From a virus: a stretch of DNA of 51,193 nucleotides. Each line of letters opens with the position of its first letter. Position 1 is the stretch's first letter. This document shows, piece by piece, positions 1 through 7,518 of the stretch. The notes beneath the pieces are model-generated. The model saw nothing but the letters and a program-made list of their open reading frames with translations. It was not told the origin of the DNA and searched no databases. The position numbers and the translations under genes are program-made. The DNA is taken from positions 1 through 51,193 of the IMG/VR virus record IMGVR_UViG_3300030099_004204, one strand, 5' to 3'.

Positions 1-513
1 AGTAATGGTAAAAACGGAGGTTGTGGTGGCGGTGCTCAATACTTTGCTTCAGGAGGTAGTGGAACTAGTGGACAAGGTTACAATGGTGGTAACGGTGCAG
101 TAGGTACGCCTGCATATGGCGGAGGCGGTGGTGGAGCAAATGGTCCTGGCTCAAGCTCAGGAAGCGGAAGTAGTCCACCAAGCGGAGGAAGTGGATTAAC
201 TTCATCAATCAGAGGTTCTTCAGCTACTTATTCGTCTGGAGGTTCTGGTGGTGGAAATACATTTCCTGGTGCACGAGGAGATGCGTCACCAAATACAGGT
301 GACGGAGGAGCAGGCTCTTATCAAGGACAAGGAGCAGGTAGTGGAGGCTCTGGTATAGTAATTTTAAGAACATCTGTGGCTTCAGCAACCTTTAGCGCAG
401 GAGTGACATGCAACGGCACAGCAGGAGGAGGAACAATTAGTGGAGCTTCCGCAGGTTCAGATTATGTATATCAAATAACAGCAGCAGGCGCATCAGATAC
501 AGTAACATTCTAA
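1..513 (+). CDS. Glycine-rich tail fibre/adhesin protein, C-terminal part (5' end off window)
   Basis: The reading frame is open from base 1 and stops at 511-513, so only the last 170 residues are present. Roughly the first 115 residues are dominated by Gly, Ser and Ala with poly-Gly runs, followed by GSGIVILR. From memory, a G-S-G-I-V-I-hydrophobic-R motif closes the glycine-rich domain of many phage tail fibres and adhesins. The last 45 residues are a Ser/Thr/Ala-rich tail. It heads a run of four tail-fibre-type genes, with only one base before the next ATG. Likely role: host-surface contact at the virion tail. The missing N-terminus prevents assigning an attachment domain. Confidence 0.6.
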   Translation, partial: SNGKNGGCGGGAQYFASGGSGTSGQGYNGGNGAVGTPAYGGGGGGANGPGSSSGSGSSPPSGGSGLTSSIRGSSATYSSGGSGGGNTFPGARGDASPNTGDGGAGSYQGQGAGSGGSGIVILRTSVASATFSAGVTCNGTAGGGTISGASAGSDYVYQITAAGASDTVTF

Positions 514-514
514 T

Positions 515-1462
515 ATGGCACATTACGCATACATATCAAACGCAGAATTTACAATAACCGAGAGAGCTCGGCTTTTTGAAGTTGAGCAAGAAATTAATTC
601 TATTTGTCAAAACAACATAGACACCGAAGGGTATAAAATATTAAATGAGACTTTAGAAACTAAATATACAAGCGATACATTAGAAACCCTACAAGCCGAA
701 GCTTTGAATCTTGAAACTTATTCTGATGATTGGTTTACAAAACAGGAAGAAATACAAGCTGAAGAACTAAACCTTAAAAATCAAAGACTTGAAATAATAG
801 ACCAATTGCATGAGCTAGAGTATAATAATACAGAAGATTTAATTGCTGAAAAAGAAACTTTAGAAACAACTATATCTAATGCTTTGTGCAGGGTCACAAA
901 TGTGATTGTTGGCAAGGATGAGATTTATTATACTGATGGTGATTCTAGCGAAATTGATGCAGAAATACTTGCCCTTGAAGAAAGCAGACGTGGCAAATCC
1001 GAAGAAGAAGTTGAGCCAATAAATGAACAGATACAAAACAAAATACAAGAAAAACAGAGCATACCAAAGATTGAGGTTGATAATACTGTTTATTTAGAAG
1101 CGGTGTATGGAGGGGCAAAAAGAACATCGTATAATAACAACATTAGAAAAAACTTTGCAGGTGAAGGTATGATATATGACCCTGTGAGAGATGCTTTTTA
1201 TGAGGAGCAGCCCTATGAAAGCTGGACACTAGATGAAGATACTTGTGTATGGCAACCTCCAACACCAAAACCAGGTGACAAATATTTTTGGAAAGATGAT
1301 ACAACAGAGTGGGTTGATTATGTATATTTTAACCCTGACAAAAATCAACCATACCCCAGCTGGACATGGAATACAGAAACAGGTGTTTGGGAGCCTCCAG
1401 TAGAAAAACCTATAGGACCTTTCTACAAGTGGGATGAAGAAACACAAACATGGATTATATAA
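515..1462 (+). CDS. Tail-fibre-associated protein with coiled coil and C-terminal W/P repeats
   Basis: 315 residues. Residues about 15-190 are highly charged and helical (many E, K, L, I), consistent with a coiled coil. Residues about 215-315 hold three degenerate repeats of the type P-x-x-S-W-T-x-(D/N)-x-x-T-x-x-W-x-P-P followed by Y-x-W-x-(D/E)-(D/E)-x-T-x-x-W. From memory, the same W-x-P-P / tWv pattern recurs at the ends of small marine-phage proteins encoded beside tail fibres. Fibre chaperone or minor tail protein are both possible. It starts one base after the preceding glycine-rich gene and ends 3 bases before the next, so it is in the same transcription unit. Confidence 0.5.
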   Translation: MAHYAYISNAEFTITERARLFEVEQEINSICQNNIDTEGYKILNETLETKYTSDTLETLQAEALNLETYSDDWFTKQEEIQAEELNLKNQRLEIIDQLHELEYNNTEDLIAEKETLETTISNALCRVTNVIVGKDEIYYTDGDSSEIDAEILALEESRRGKSEEEVEPINEQIQNKIQEKQSIPKIEVDNTVYLEAVYGGAKRTSYNNNIRKNFAGEGMIYDPVRDAFYEEQPYESWTLDEDTCVWQPPTPKPGDKYFWKDDTTEWVDYVYFNPDKNQPYPSWTWNTETGVWEPPVEKPIGPFYKWDEETQTWII

Positions 1463-1465
1463 ATT

Positions 1466-2398
1466 ATGGCAACAACAAAAGTAATAGCGGACTCACTAGA
1501 TTTAAATTTGGCTAATACAACCAATTCTTTTAAAATGCCTTCGGGCACAGCTTTTTCTGGTACACCTGTAGAAGGTATGGTAAGGAATGATACAAGTCAA
1601 TCTAGTCAATCATCAGTTTCTACTATGCAGTTTTATAACGGAACAGCCTGGAAAAATTTTGTAAATGCAGCTAGCTGCACTACTAGCACTCTTAATTATC
1701 CTACAGGTGTTACTGGCACAGCGTTATATGAGTTTGACGGAAACGCAAACTCTACAAGTAGTTCTTCTTACGACGCTGCATCTACTGCAAATTTAACATT
1801 TAACACAAGCATAAAAAGATATGGCACGTCATCCGCTTATTTTAATGGCTCAAACACTACAATAAATCTGCCCTTAACTTCATTTCATTTTAGTGCTTTT
1901 ACTATTTCATGCTGGGTTTATCTTCCTACATATCCACCGAGTTCAGTATATGTAATTGCGAGCACTTATGATTACGGTCCTGGACCAAGCAAAGGTTGGC
2001 AACTTTACATCACAGGAGATGGTAAATTACAAGTAGATTTACATTCAGGTGATTGCGGCTCTCCATACCCTGTTGACCCTTCATGCACAGCTTATACTAG
2101 GATTACCTCTACTAATCTTATACCACAAAACACTTGGTCTCATTTAAGTTTGGTATGTGGAGGAACAGGCAATCCTGTAACTCTTTATATTGATGCCAAT
2201 CAAGAAGCAACTACAACTATGCAAGGATTAGCGTATCACGCAGGTGCTACACCAACTATAGGTTATAGAATTTACAGCGTTTCAGGAACAGTGTATCAAG
2301 AAGGTTATTTTGGTGGATATATAGACCAGTTTAGAGGTTACAATACAGCATTAACTGGCACACAAATACAGTCTTTACAAAATGAAGTACCTTGTTAA
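1466..2398 (+). CDS. Tail protein with LamG/concanavalin-A-like domain
   Basis: 310 residues. The N-terminal 70 residues (KMPSGTAFSGTPVEGMVRND, then FYNGTAWKNF) match the short 'new-text-to-fibre' entry module seen at the start of phage fibre proteins, also present in the next gene. Residues about 85-305 look like a LamG/ConA-like lectin fold: YEFDGNANS, then SAYFNGSNTTINLP, FTISCWVYLP, and a terminal GGYIDQFRGYNTALTGTQI. Such domains commonly bind glycans. It probably binds a host surface polysaccharide as part of the tail appendage. It starts in the context AAATTATGG, the same start context as the 960-residue gene downstream. Confidence 0.65.
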   Translation: MATTKVIADSLDLNLANTTNSFKMPSGTAFSGTPVEGMVRNDTSQSSQSSVSTMQFYNGTAWKNFVNAASCTTSTLNYPTGVTGTALYEFDGNANSTSSSSYDAASTANLTFNTSIKRYGTSSAYFNGSNTTINLPLTSFHFSAFTISCWVYLPTYPPSSVYVIASTYDYGPGPSKGWQLYITGDGKLQVDLHSGDCGSPYPVDPSCTAYTRITSTNLIPQNTWSHLSLVCGGTGNPVTLYIDANQEATTTMQGLAYHAGATPTIGYRIYSVSGTVYQEGYFGGYIDQFRGYNTALTGTQIQSLQNEVPC

Positions 2399-2408
2399 AA
2401 AATAAATT

Positions 2409-5291
2409 ATGGCAATCACTAAAATTACAAAAACAGAATTATTAGAACTTACATCAACTACAGGTGCAGTAAGATTACCCAGCGGTACAACAGCTGAAAG
2501 ACCTTCTACTAATTTAAATGCTGGTGATTTTAGATACAATACAGACGATAATAAAGTTGAGTATTATGATGGCAGCAGTTGGTTTCAAATAGATGATGAG
2601 AGTTTACCACCTGTTCCTAGTGAAAATTTTAATACGCTTTTATATTCAGGTAACGGAGGCACACAATCAATTACAGGGGCGGTATTTCAACCAGATTTAG
2701 TTTGGGTTAAAAGGAGAAGCTCTTCAGAAGACCACGTGCTTTTCGATTCTGTACGTGGTGTGCAAGAACAATTAAGAAGTAATTCAGATGGTTCGCAAAG
2801 TACAAAAACAAATGCTTTAAGTTCTTTTGATTCAAGTGGTTTTACAACAGGTGCTAATAATGCACTGAACACAAATGGTCAAACCTATGTGGGATGGTGT
2901 TTTAAAGGAGGAGGAGCGCCTACTGCAACTAATTCAGCAGGAGCAGGTAACGTGCCAACAGCTGGTAGTGTAAAAATTGACGGAGCAGATTCTAGCGCAG
3001 CGCTGTCAGGCTCTATAGCCGCCACTAAAATATCAGCTAATACAAAAACTGGATTTTCTATAATAACTTGGACAGGTACACAGGTTAATGATTCTATAGA
3101 CCACGGATTGAATGCAGCACCAAATCTACTTATTGTAAAAGACACTTCTAATAGTTATAATTGGTATGTATTTACAAAACCATCTGGAACTTCAAATAAT
3201 TTAAGAATTGAAGGCTTAAATACACAAAATGCTGCATCAACACAAAATTCACAATTTACAACAACAACCTCATTAATTGAAAATTTAACAACCTTTGTTT
3301 CTCTTAATACATCTGGCGCAACTATGTTAATATATGCTTTTCACGATGTAGCGGGCTATCAAAAAATCGGAACATACACGGGCAATAATACAGGAGGTCT
3401 TGAAAACCAAATAATACAAACGGGTTTTGAACCAGCGTGGTTATTAATAAGAAATATAACTTCTTCAAGTAATGATTGGATAATAGTAGACAATAAAAGA
3501 AGTCTATCAAACCCAAGAAACCGAGTTTTAGAACCAAACAAAAATAATCCCGAAACAGAACAAACAGTTAATGTAAATTTTCTTACTAATGGATTTGAAC
3601 TTACAAATGGAAATAGTGATGTCAATGATAATGGTGATGTTTATCTATATTGGGCAATAGCTGCGGACCCAGACACCACAACACCAACTCTAGCAAACAG
3701 TTTCAAAACAAACTTATATACTGGTAACGGAAACACACAAACAATAGGCGGTCATTTGAGCGGGGCAGCACAGTTTAATGGCAGCAATAGCTTGATTGAT
3801 ATTACAGGGTTTTCCAATTTTGCTTCAACAGGAGTAAGTATATCTGCATGGATTAATGTAAAAAGTTTTAGTAGCGGACCCACTATTTTTAATTTATACA
3901 GTAATAACAGTATAGTTTTTGGAACTAATTCATCAGGTAAATTTTTTAGGTCAGGTCAAGGTACGACTGTTACCTCTGCTGCTACAATGTCCACAGGCAC
4001 TTGGCATCATGTTGTAATGACAGCGAATACAAGTGGTTTTACAAACCTGTATTTGAATGGTTTCGGAGCTGGAAGTGGTGATTCAACAACTGCAATGTAT
4101 AATAGTAACAGTGATAAAGATTTAATTGGTGCTTATGGAACTAACAGCCAACCAATGGATGGTAGTATAGACCAAGTAAGAATTTATAATTCTGTTTTAA
4201 CCGCATCACAGGTTTCTGAATTGTATAATGAAACATCTTCTACCGCTAACACATTAGATTTTCCTACTGGCGCAGGATGTATTGCTGCATATCCTCTTAA
4301 TACAAACTCAAACGATTTGAGTGGAAACTATAATGGAACAGATTCAAATATAACTTACAGTGATGGACCTGGATTTAAACCAACCTTTATTTGGATGAAA
4401 GCTAGGGAGGCGACAACCTCACAAGCATTACAAGATAGCGTTAGAGGTGTAAGTAAATTTTTAGCAAGTAATGGTGTAGACCCTCAATATAGTTATCCAG
4501 GATATGGAGTGGTATCATATAACAATGACGGTTGGACATTAACAGATGTCGCTTCAGGTGGATATGGTATTAATGGAGCACCAGGTGGAACATACGCTGG
4601 CTCTAATGCTTATTATGTCGGATGGGCCTGGAAAGGCGCAGTTAATCTTCCCACAATAAATACTGATGGAAGTATAACAAGTATAGTCAGCGCAAATCCA
4701 GCAAGTGGATTTAGCGTGGTAAAATATAAAGGAACAGGTTCAGCTGCTACAATTGGACATGGATTGGATGATGTACCTGAATTTATTATAGTAAAAAATA
4801 TGAGTTCTTCCGCTAAATGGAGAGTCTATGTTTCAGCAATTGGTGCAACTAAATATTTAAATTTAAGCGATGATGATTCTGAGGGAACTGCTTCAACAAT
4901 ATGGAATGATACTACACCAACCGAAGATGTATTTAGCATTGGAAGTGATTCATCTGTGAGCGCAAACAATGATTTATTTGTTGCATATTGTTTCCACTCT
5001 GTGTCAAATTATTGTAAAGTAGGGTCGTATACAGGAACTGGCGGCTCAGGAAATGCACAAGATATAGGATTTCAGCCAGGGTTTATAATATTTAAAAACT
5101 CTGATGGACAAAATTCTTGGTGGATGTTTGATTCAGAAAGAGGTGATAATAGCAGGCTTTTTGCTAATTTATCTAACGCAGAATCTACATCAAGCAGTTT
5201 AACAACAAATTCCACGGGCTTTTCTTTTAATGACGGAAACAGCAACTTAAATACACTGAATGATGTTTATGTTTACTTAGCAATAAAATAA
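2409..5291 (+). CDS. Large multi-module tail fibre/receptor-binding protein with internal LamG domain
   Basis: 960 residues. After an entry module like that of the preceding gene, the protein contains six related hydrophobic motifs, each followed by a W- or Y-containing strand: FQPDLVWVKRR (about 92), APNLLIVKD (about 236), FEPAWLLIRN (about 339), FKPTFIWMKA (about 655), VPEFIIVKN (about 787) and FQPGFIIFKN (about 887). They are separated by YTGNG / GYQKIGTYTGN-type segments. This is the repeating domain of many marine phage fibres. A LamG-like domain interrupts the series at about 450-605 (AQFNGSNSLIDI, GSIDQVRIYNSVLTASQV). Inferred role: receptor recognition. The repeats suggest growth by duplication. 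Confidence in 'tail fibre' is good; the receptor is unknown. Confidence 0.7.
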   Translation: MAITKITKTELLELTSTTGAVRLPSGTTAERPSTNLNAGDFRYNTDDNKVEYYDGSSWFQIDDESLPPVPSENFNTLLYSGNGGTQSITGAVFQPDLVWVKRRSSSEDHVLFDSVRGVQEQLRSNSDGSQSTKTNALSSFDSSGFTTGANNALNTNGQTYVGWCFKGGGAPTATNSAGAGNVPTAGSVKIDGADSSAALSGSIAATKISANTKTGFSIITWTGTQVNDSIDHGLNAAPNLLIVKDTSNSYNWYVFTKPSGTSNNLRIEGLNTQNAASTQNSQFTTTTSLIENLTTFVSLNTSGATMLIYAFHDVAGYQKIGTYTGNNTGGLENQIIQTGFEPAWLLIRNITSSSNDWIIVDNKRSLSNPRNRVLEPNKNNPETEQTVNVNFLTNGFELTNGNSDVNDNGDVYLYWAIAADPDTTTPTLANSFKTNLYTGNGNTQTIGGHLSGAAQFNGSNSLIDITGFSNFASTGVSISAWINVKSFSSGPTIFNLYSNNSIVFGTNSSGKFFRSGQGTTVTSAATMSTGTWHHVVMTANTSGFTNLYLNGFGAGSGDSTTAMYNSNSDKDLIGAYGTNSQPMDGSIDQVRIYNSVLTASQVSELYNETSSTANTLDFPTGAGCIAAYPLNTNSNDLSGNYNGTDSNITYSDGPGFKPTFIWMKAREATTSQALQDSVRGVSKFLASNGVDPQYSYPGYGVVSYNNDGWTLTDVASGGYGINGAPGGTYAGSNAYYVGWAWKGAVNLPTINTDGSITSIVSANPASGFSVVKYKGTGSAATIGHGLDDVPEFIIVKNMSSSAKWRVYVSAIGATKYLNLSDDDSEGTASTIWNDTTPTEDVFSIGSDSSVSANNDLFVAYCFHSVSNYCKVGSYTGTGGSGNAQDIGFQPGFIIFKNSDGQNSWWMFDSERGDNSRLFANLSNAESTSSSLTTNSTGFSFNDGNSNLNTLNDVYVYLAIK

Positions 5292-5296
5292 TAATC

Positions 5297-5452
5297 ATGA
5301 ATGTAAATGATATAAAAATATTAGGATTAAATAGTATAGTTTTAGGTATTTCGATGACGCATATTGATGTGTTTTTAAAGATTGTTTTATTATTAGTATC
5401 TATTGGATATACTATCCATAAATGGTACTTAATGTATGGAAAGAATAAGTGA
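5297..5452 (+). CDS. Small membrane protein at head of lysis cassette
   Basis: A 51-residue frame starting at ATG 5297, 5 bases after the fibre gene, and ending in TGA at 5450-5452. It overlaps the start of the M15 peptidase gene by 17 bases. Residues about 12-42 are strongly hydrophobic (FLKIVLLLVSIGYTI), consistent with one membrane segment, followed by a basic C-terminus (HKWYLMYGKNK). Size, single predicted membrane segment and position directly before a cell-wall peptidase and a 3TM holin-like gene suggest a holin, pinholin or spanin-like role. This is inferred from context only. Confidence 0.5.
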   Translation: MNVNDIKILGLNSIVLGISMTHIDVFLKIVLLLVSIGYTIHKWYLMYGKNK

Positions 5453-5897
5453 GCACATATCATTCAAAGAAGCAACCAAATCAAATACTGCTCTAAGGTT
5501 AAATTTAGATAATACTCCAAATGATTATCAGATTACTAATATGGTTGGCTTGGCTCTTAATATTTTCGAGCCTCTTAGAAAATTTGTAGGTGGACCTATA
5601 AAAATAAACAGTTTTTTCAGATGTGAACAGCTTAATCGTGCTATCGGCGGAAGCAGTCGCTCACAGCATTGTGAGGGCAGAGCGATAGACCTGGATGATA
5701 CTTTTGGTCATAAAACAAACGCTGAAATGTTTCAATATGTGAAAGATAATTTAAATTTTGACCAAATAATATGGGAGTTTGGTGATGACAATAACCCAAA
5801 CTGGGTTCATGTTAGTTATATATCAGAGGATGAAAACAGAGGTAGATGTATGAAAGCTACAAAAGTAAATGGTAAAACTAAATACATTCTGATATGA
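5436..5897 (+). CDS. M15-type D-Ala-D-Ala carboxypeptidase (endolysin candidate)
   Basis: 153 residues, close to the normal size of single-domain phage M15 peptidases (Peptidase_M15_3 type). Zinc-binding residues are visible: His78 and Asp85 in SQHCEGRAIDLD, matching the family S-x-H-x-x-G-x-A-x-D motif, and His125 in WVHVSY. An upstream SFFRCEQLN resembles the conserved S-G-Y-R segment. The enzyme should cleave peptidoglycan stem peptides at lysis or entry. No signal peptide is visible, so release through a holin is expected. The stop codon overlaps the start of the 3TM holin-like gene (ATGA). Confidence 0.8.
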   Translation: MERISEHISFKEATKSNTALRLNLDNTPNDYQITNMVGLALNIFEPLRKFVGGPIKINSFFRCEQLNRAIGGSSRSQHCEGRAIDLDDTFGHKTNAEMFQYVKDNLNFDQIIWEFGDDNNPNWVHVSYISEDENRGRCMKATKVNGKTKYILI

Positions 5898-6316
5898 GCA
5901 AATCTAAAAAACCATTCAAAGAGACTGGTGTAGGTAAATTTTTAATTGAAAAAGCCCCTTCAATATTAGGTATTGTGGGTGATGCAATATTACCAGGCAA
6001 TGTTATATCTGAGCTCATTACAGGCAACAAAGAATTATCAGAAACAGACAAAAGTATAGCTCTTGAAAAACTTAGATTAGAAAGAGCAGAAATTGATGGT
6101 GTAACTAGACGTTGGGTCGCAGATTCTGGTAGCCAAAGTTGGCTCGCTAGAAATGTTAGACCGCTTACTTTAATAGTTCTTGTCGGTGCTTATGTAGGTG
6201 GATGGTATATGGGTTTAGAAACTTCTGATACAGCCTCTCTTTTAACTTGGGTTTTATGTGGATATTTTGGAGCAAGAACAGCAGACAAGATAGGTGTAAA
6301 ACTTCCAGGTAAATAA
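5894..6316 (+). CDS. 3TM holin-like protein
   Basis: 140 residues. The C-terminal half carries the signature of the 3TM holin family (PF11351-like): SQSWLARNVRPLT, then a hydrophobic helix (about 91-108, LIVLVGAYVGGWYMG), a second helix (about 114-128) and a terminal GYFGARTADK. The N-terminal half is a charged/helical segment (EKAPSILGIVGDAILPG). The gene overlaps the peptidase stop by 4 bases, giving a translationally coupled lysin-holin pair. Role: permeabilise the inner membrane to release the M15 enzyme. Only two helices are obvious, so the third may be the amphipathic N-terminal stretch. Confidence 0.7.
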   Translation: MSKSKKPFKETGVGKFLIEKAPSILGIVGDAILPGNVISELITGNKELSETDKSIALEKLRLERAEIDGVTRRWVADSGSQSWLARNVRPLTLIVLVGAYVGGWYMGLETSDTASLLTWVLCGYFGARTADKIGVKLPGK

Positions 6317-6320
6317 TCGT

Positions 6321-6328
6321 TATATTTG
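6321..6328 (+). promoter_or_regulatory. TATATTTG box: Bacteroidota-type -7 element
   Basis: TATATTTG matches the Bacteroidota TAnnTTTG -7 consensus and lies 18 bases before the ATG at 6347, in the 30-base gap after the lysis cassette. It could start transcription of the packaging/head module. No convincing -33 TTG element is visible. It is one of several such boxes placed at gene-cluster starts in this window. Confidence 0.45.
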
Positions 6329-6346
6329 TTTTTATAATTTAATACA

Positions 6347-6574
6347 ATGGTAATTAGAAAAATATCTATTGGTTCTGATTATAAATCTAGTGCTATGCAC
6401 TATATAGTTGGTCAAGAAATATTAGGTGGTACACATCAAATATATCTGATTCGTTATGATGAGAAAAGTAACACATATAAAGTGTGGATTCAAAAAAATA
6501 AAGAAGTATTTTTATGGAAAGAGTTTAACTCATCAATTCCTGTTACGTTAGAATATAATATTAATATTGAATGA
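6347..6574 (+). CDS. Hypothetical protein upstream of GroES-like gene
   Basis: 75 residues, mixed beta-strand-like composition with alternating hydrophobic residues (IYLIRYDEKSNTYKVWIQ). No recognisable domain, signal peptide or membrane segment. It follows a TATATTTG box and its stop overlaps the next start (ATGA), so it appears co-translated with the GroES-like protein. A functional partnership with that neighbour is possible but not shown by the sequence. Confidence 0.6.
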   Translation: MVIRKISIGSDYKSSAMHYIVGQEILGGTHQIYLIRYDEKSNTYKVWIQKNKEVFLWKEFNSSIPVTLEYNINIE

Positions 6575-7134
6575 GGTCACCTTTTTATTTTATAGTCAAA
6601 CCTATAAAAGGCAAAAGATACAACAATACAAAAGAAATAGGAGGTATAGATTTTATTACTAGTACCTCTGAAGAAAATCATCTAGCTTCAAACAGAGAAG
6701 CTTTGGTTGTAGCCACACCTATAAATTACACAGGGGATATAACCGCTGGAGATATACTCTTAGTACATCATAATGTTTTTAAATATTACAATGACATCAA
6801 AGGTCGTCAAAAAAGTGGCAGAAGTTATTTTATGGATGATTTGTTTTTTATAGACAATGACCAGTTTTTTATGTATAAGAAAAAAGGCGAATGGCATTGT
6901 CACGATAGATATTGTTTTATAAAACCAATACCTGTAACTGAAGCATATATTTACAAACCTTTTTCAGAAGAACCTTTAATGGGTGAAATAAGGTATATAA
7001 ATAAAAAGTTAAAGAGACAAGGTTTATGTCAAGGAGATTATGTGAGTTTCAAACCAGATAGTGAATATGAATTTACAGTTGATAATGAAAAACTATATAG
7101 AATGTTTGACCATCAAATAACTGTAAAATTTTGA
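6571..7134 (+). CDS. GroES-like co-chaperonin candidate
   Basis: 187 residues. The pattern resembles a phage-type GroES beta barrel: ASNREALVVATPINYTGDI, then AGDILLVHHNVF (the 'G-D-x-V' strand), a mobile-loop-like polar stretch, and a C-terminal CQGDYVSFKPDSEYEF followed by DNEKLYRMFD. The last element matches my memory of Bacteroidota-phage GroES-family proteins, which are longer than the 95-residue cellular GroES. If correct, it would pair with host GroEL for capsid folding, as T4 gp31 does; its place just before packaging and head genes fits. Beta-barrel structural protein is the alternative. Stop and next start overlap as TTGA. Confidence 0.4.
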   Translation: MRSPFYFIVKPIKGKRYNNTKEIGGIDFITSTSEENHLASNREALVVATPINYTGDITAGDILLVHHNVFKYYNDIKGRQKSGRSYFMDDLFFIDNDQFFMYKKKGEWHCHDRYCFIKPIPVTEAYIYKPFSEEPLMGEIRYINKKLKRQGLCQGDYVSFKPDSEYEFTVDNEKLYRMFDHQITVKF

Positions 7135-7280
7135 AGAATAAAATTAAATGTAGTCAATGTGATATGCAGTTTCCACATGGAGATGATTATAGAAAACACT
7201 GGGAGGCTGAACATTTGCAATACGCAATAGAACAAAATGAACTCAGAAGAGCTAAAAAAGAAAATAATACTAGCGGGTAG
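7131..7280 (+). CDS. C2H2 zinc-finger micro-protein
   Basis: A 49-residue frame from TTG 7131 to TAG 7278-7280. The TTG overlaps the stop of the GroES-like gene (TTGA), implying coupled translation. The sequence has C-x2-C-x12-H-x4-H (CSQCDMQFPHGDDYRKHW then EAEH), a classical C2H2 zinc-finger spacing, with an aromatic residue at the usual position, followed by a helical charged tail. No in-frame ATG would keep both cysteines, which supports the TTG start. It overlaps the next gene by 44 bases. Role unknown; nucleic-acid or protein binding during packaging is possible from its place before the terminase genes. Confidence 0.5.
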   Translation: MKNKIKCSQCDMQFPHGDDYRKHWEAEHLQYAIEQNELRRAKKENNTSG

Positions 7281-7518
7281 AAAGGCTGTCGAGCAACTTA
7301 TTAAAGTTGCAAGAGAAGATATAATTAAACCTGACCCTGAAGACGAGCTTGCAGCAGATAGATTAAAAAATGCAGCAGCCACAAAAAAATTAGCAATATT
7401 TGATGCTTTTGATATATTAAATAAAATTGATTTAGAAGAAGAAAACATAGGTTTATCTAATAACATAAATACACAAGTTGATACAAAACAAGGATTTGCA
7501 GAAAGAAGGTCAAAATAG
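7237..7518 (+). CDS. Small helical protein, candidate terminase small subunit
   Basis: 93 residues, almost entirely helical and charged: LKKKIILAGRKAVEQLIKVA, an acidic break (PDPEDE), then a second helix with AADRLKNAAATKKLAIFDAF. It directly precedes and overlaps the large terminase (41 bases), the standard position of TerS. From memory, short 90-120-residue helical proteins hold this position in related Bacteroidota phages. No explicit helix-turn-helix is obvious, so the assignment rests mainly on position and size. Confidence 0.45.
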   Translation: MNSEELKKKIILAGRKAVEQLIKVAREDIIKPDPEDELAADRLKNAAATKKLAIFDAFDILNKIDLEEENIGLSNNINTQVDTKQGFAERRSK

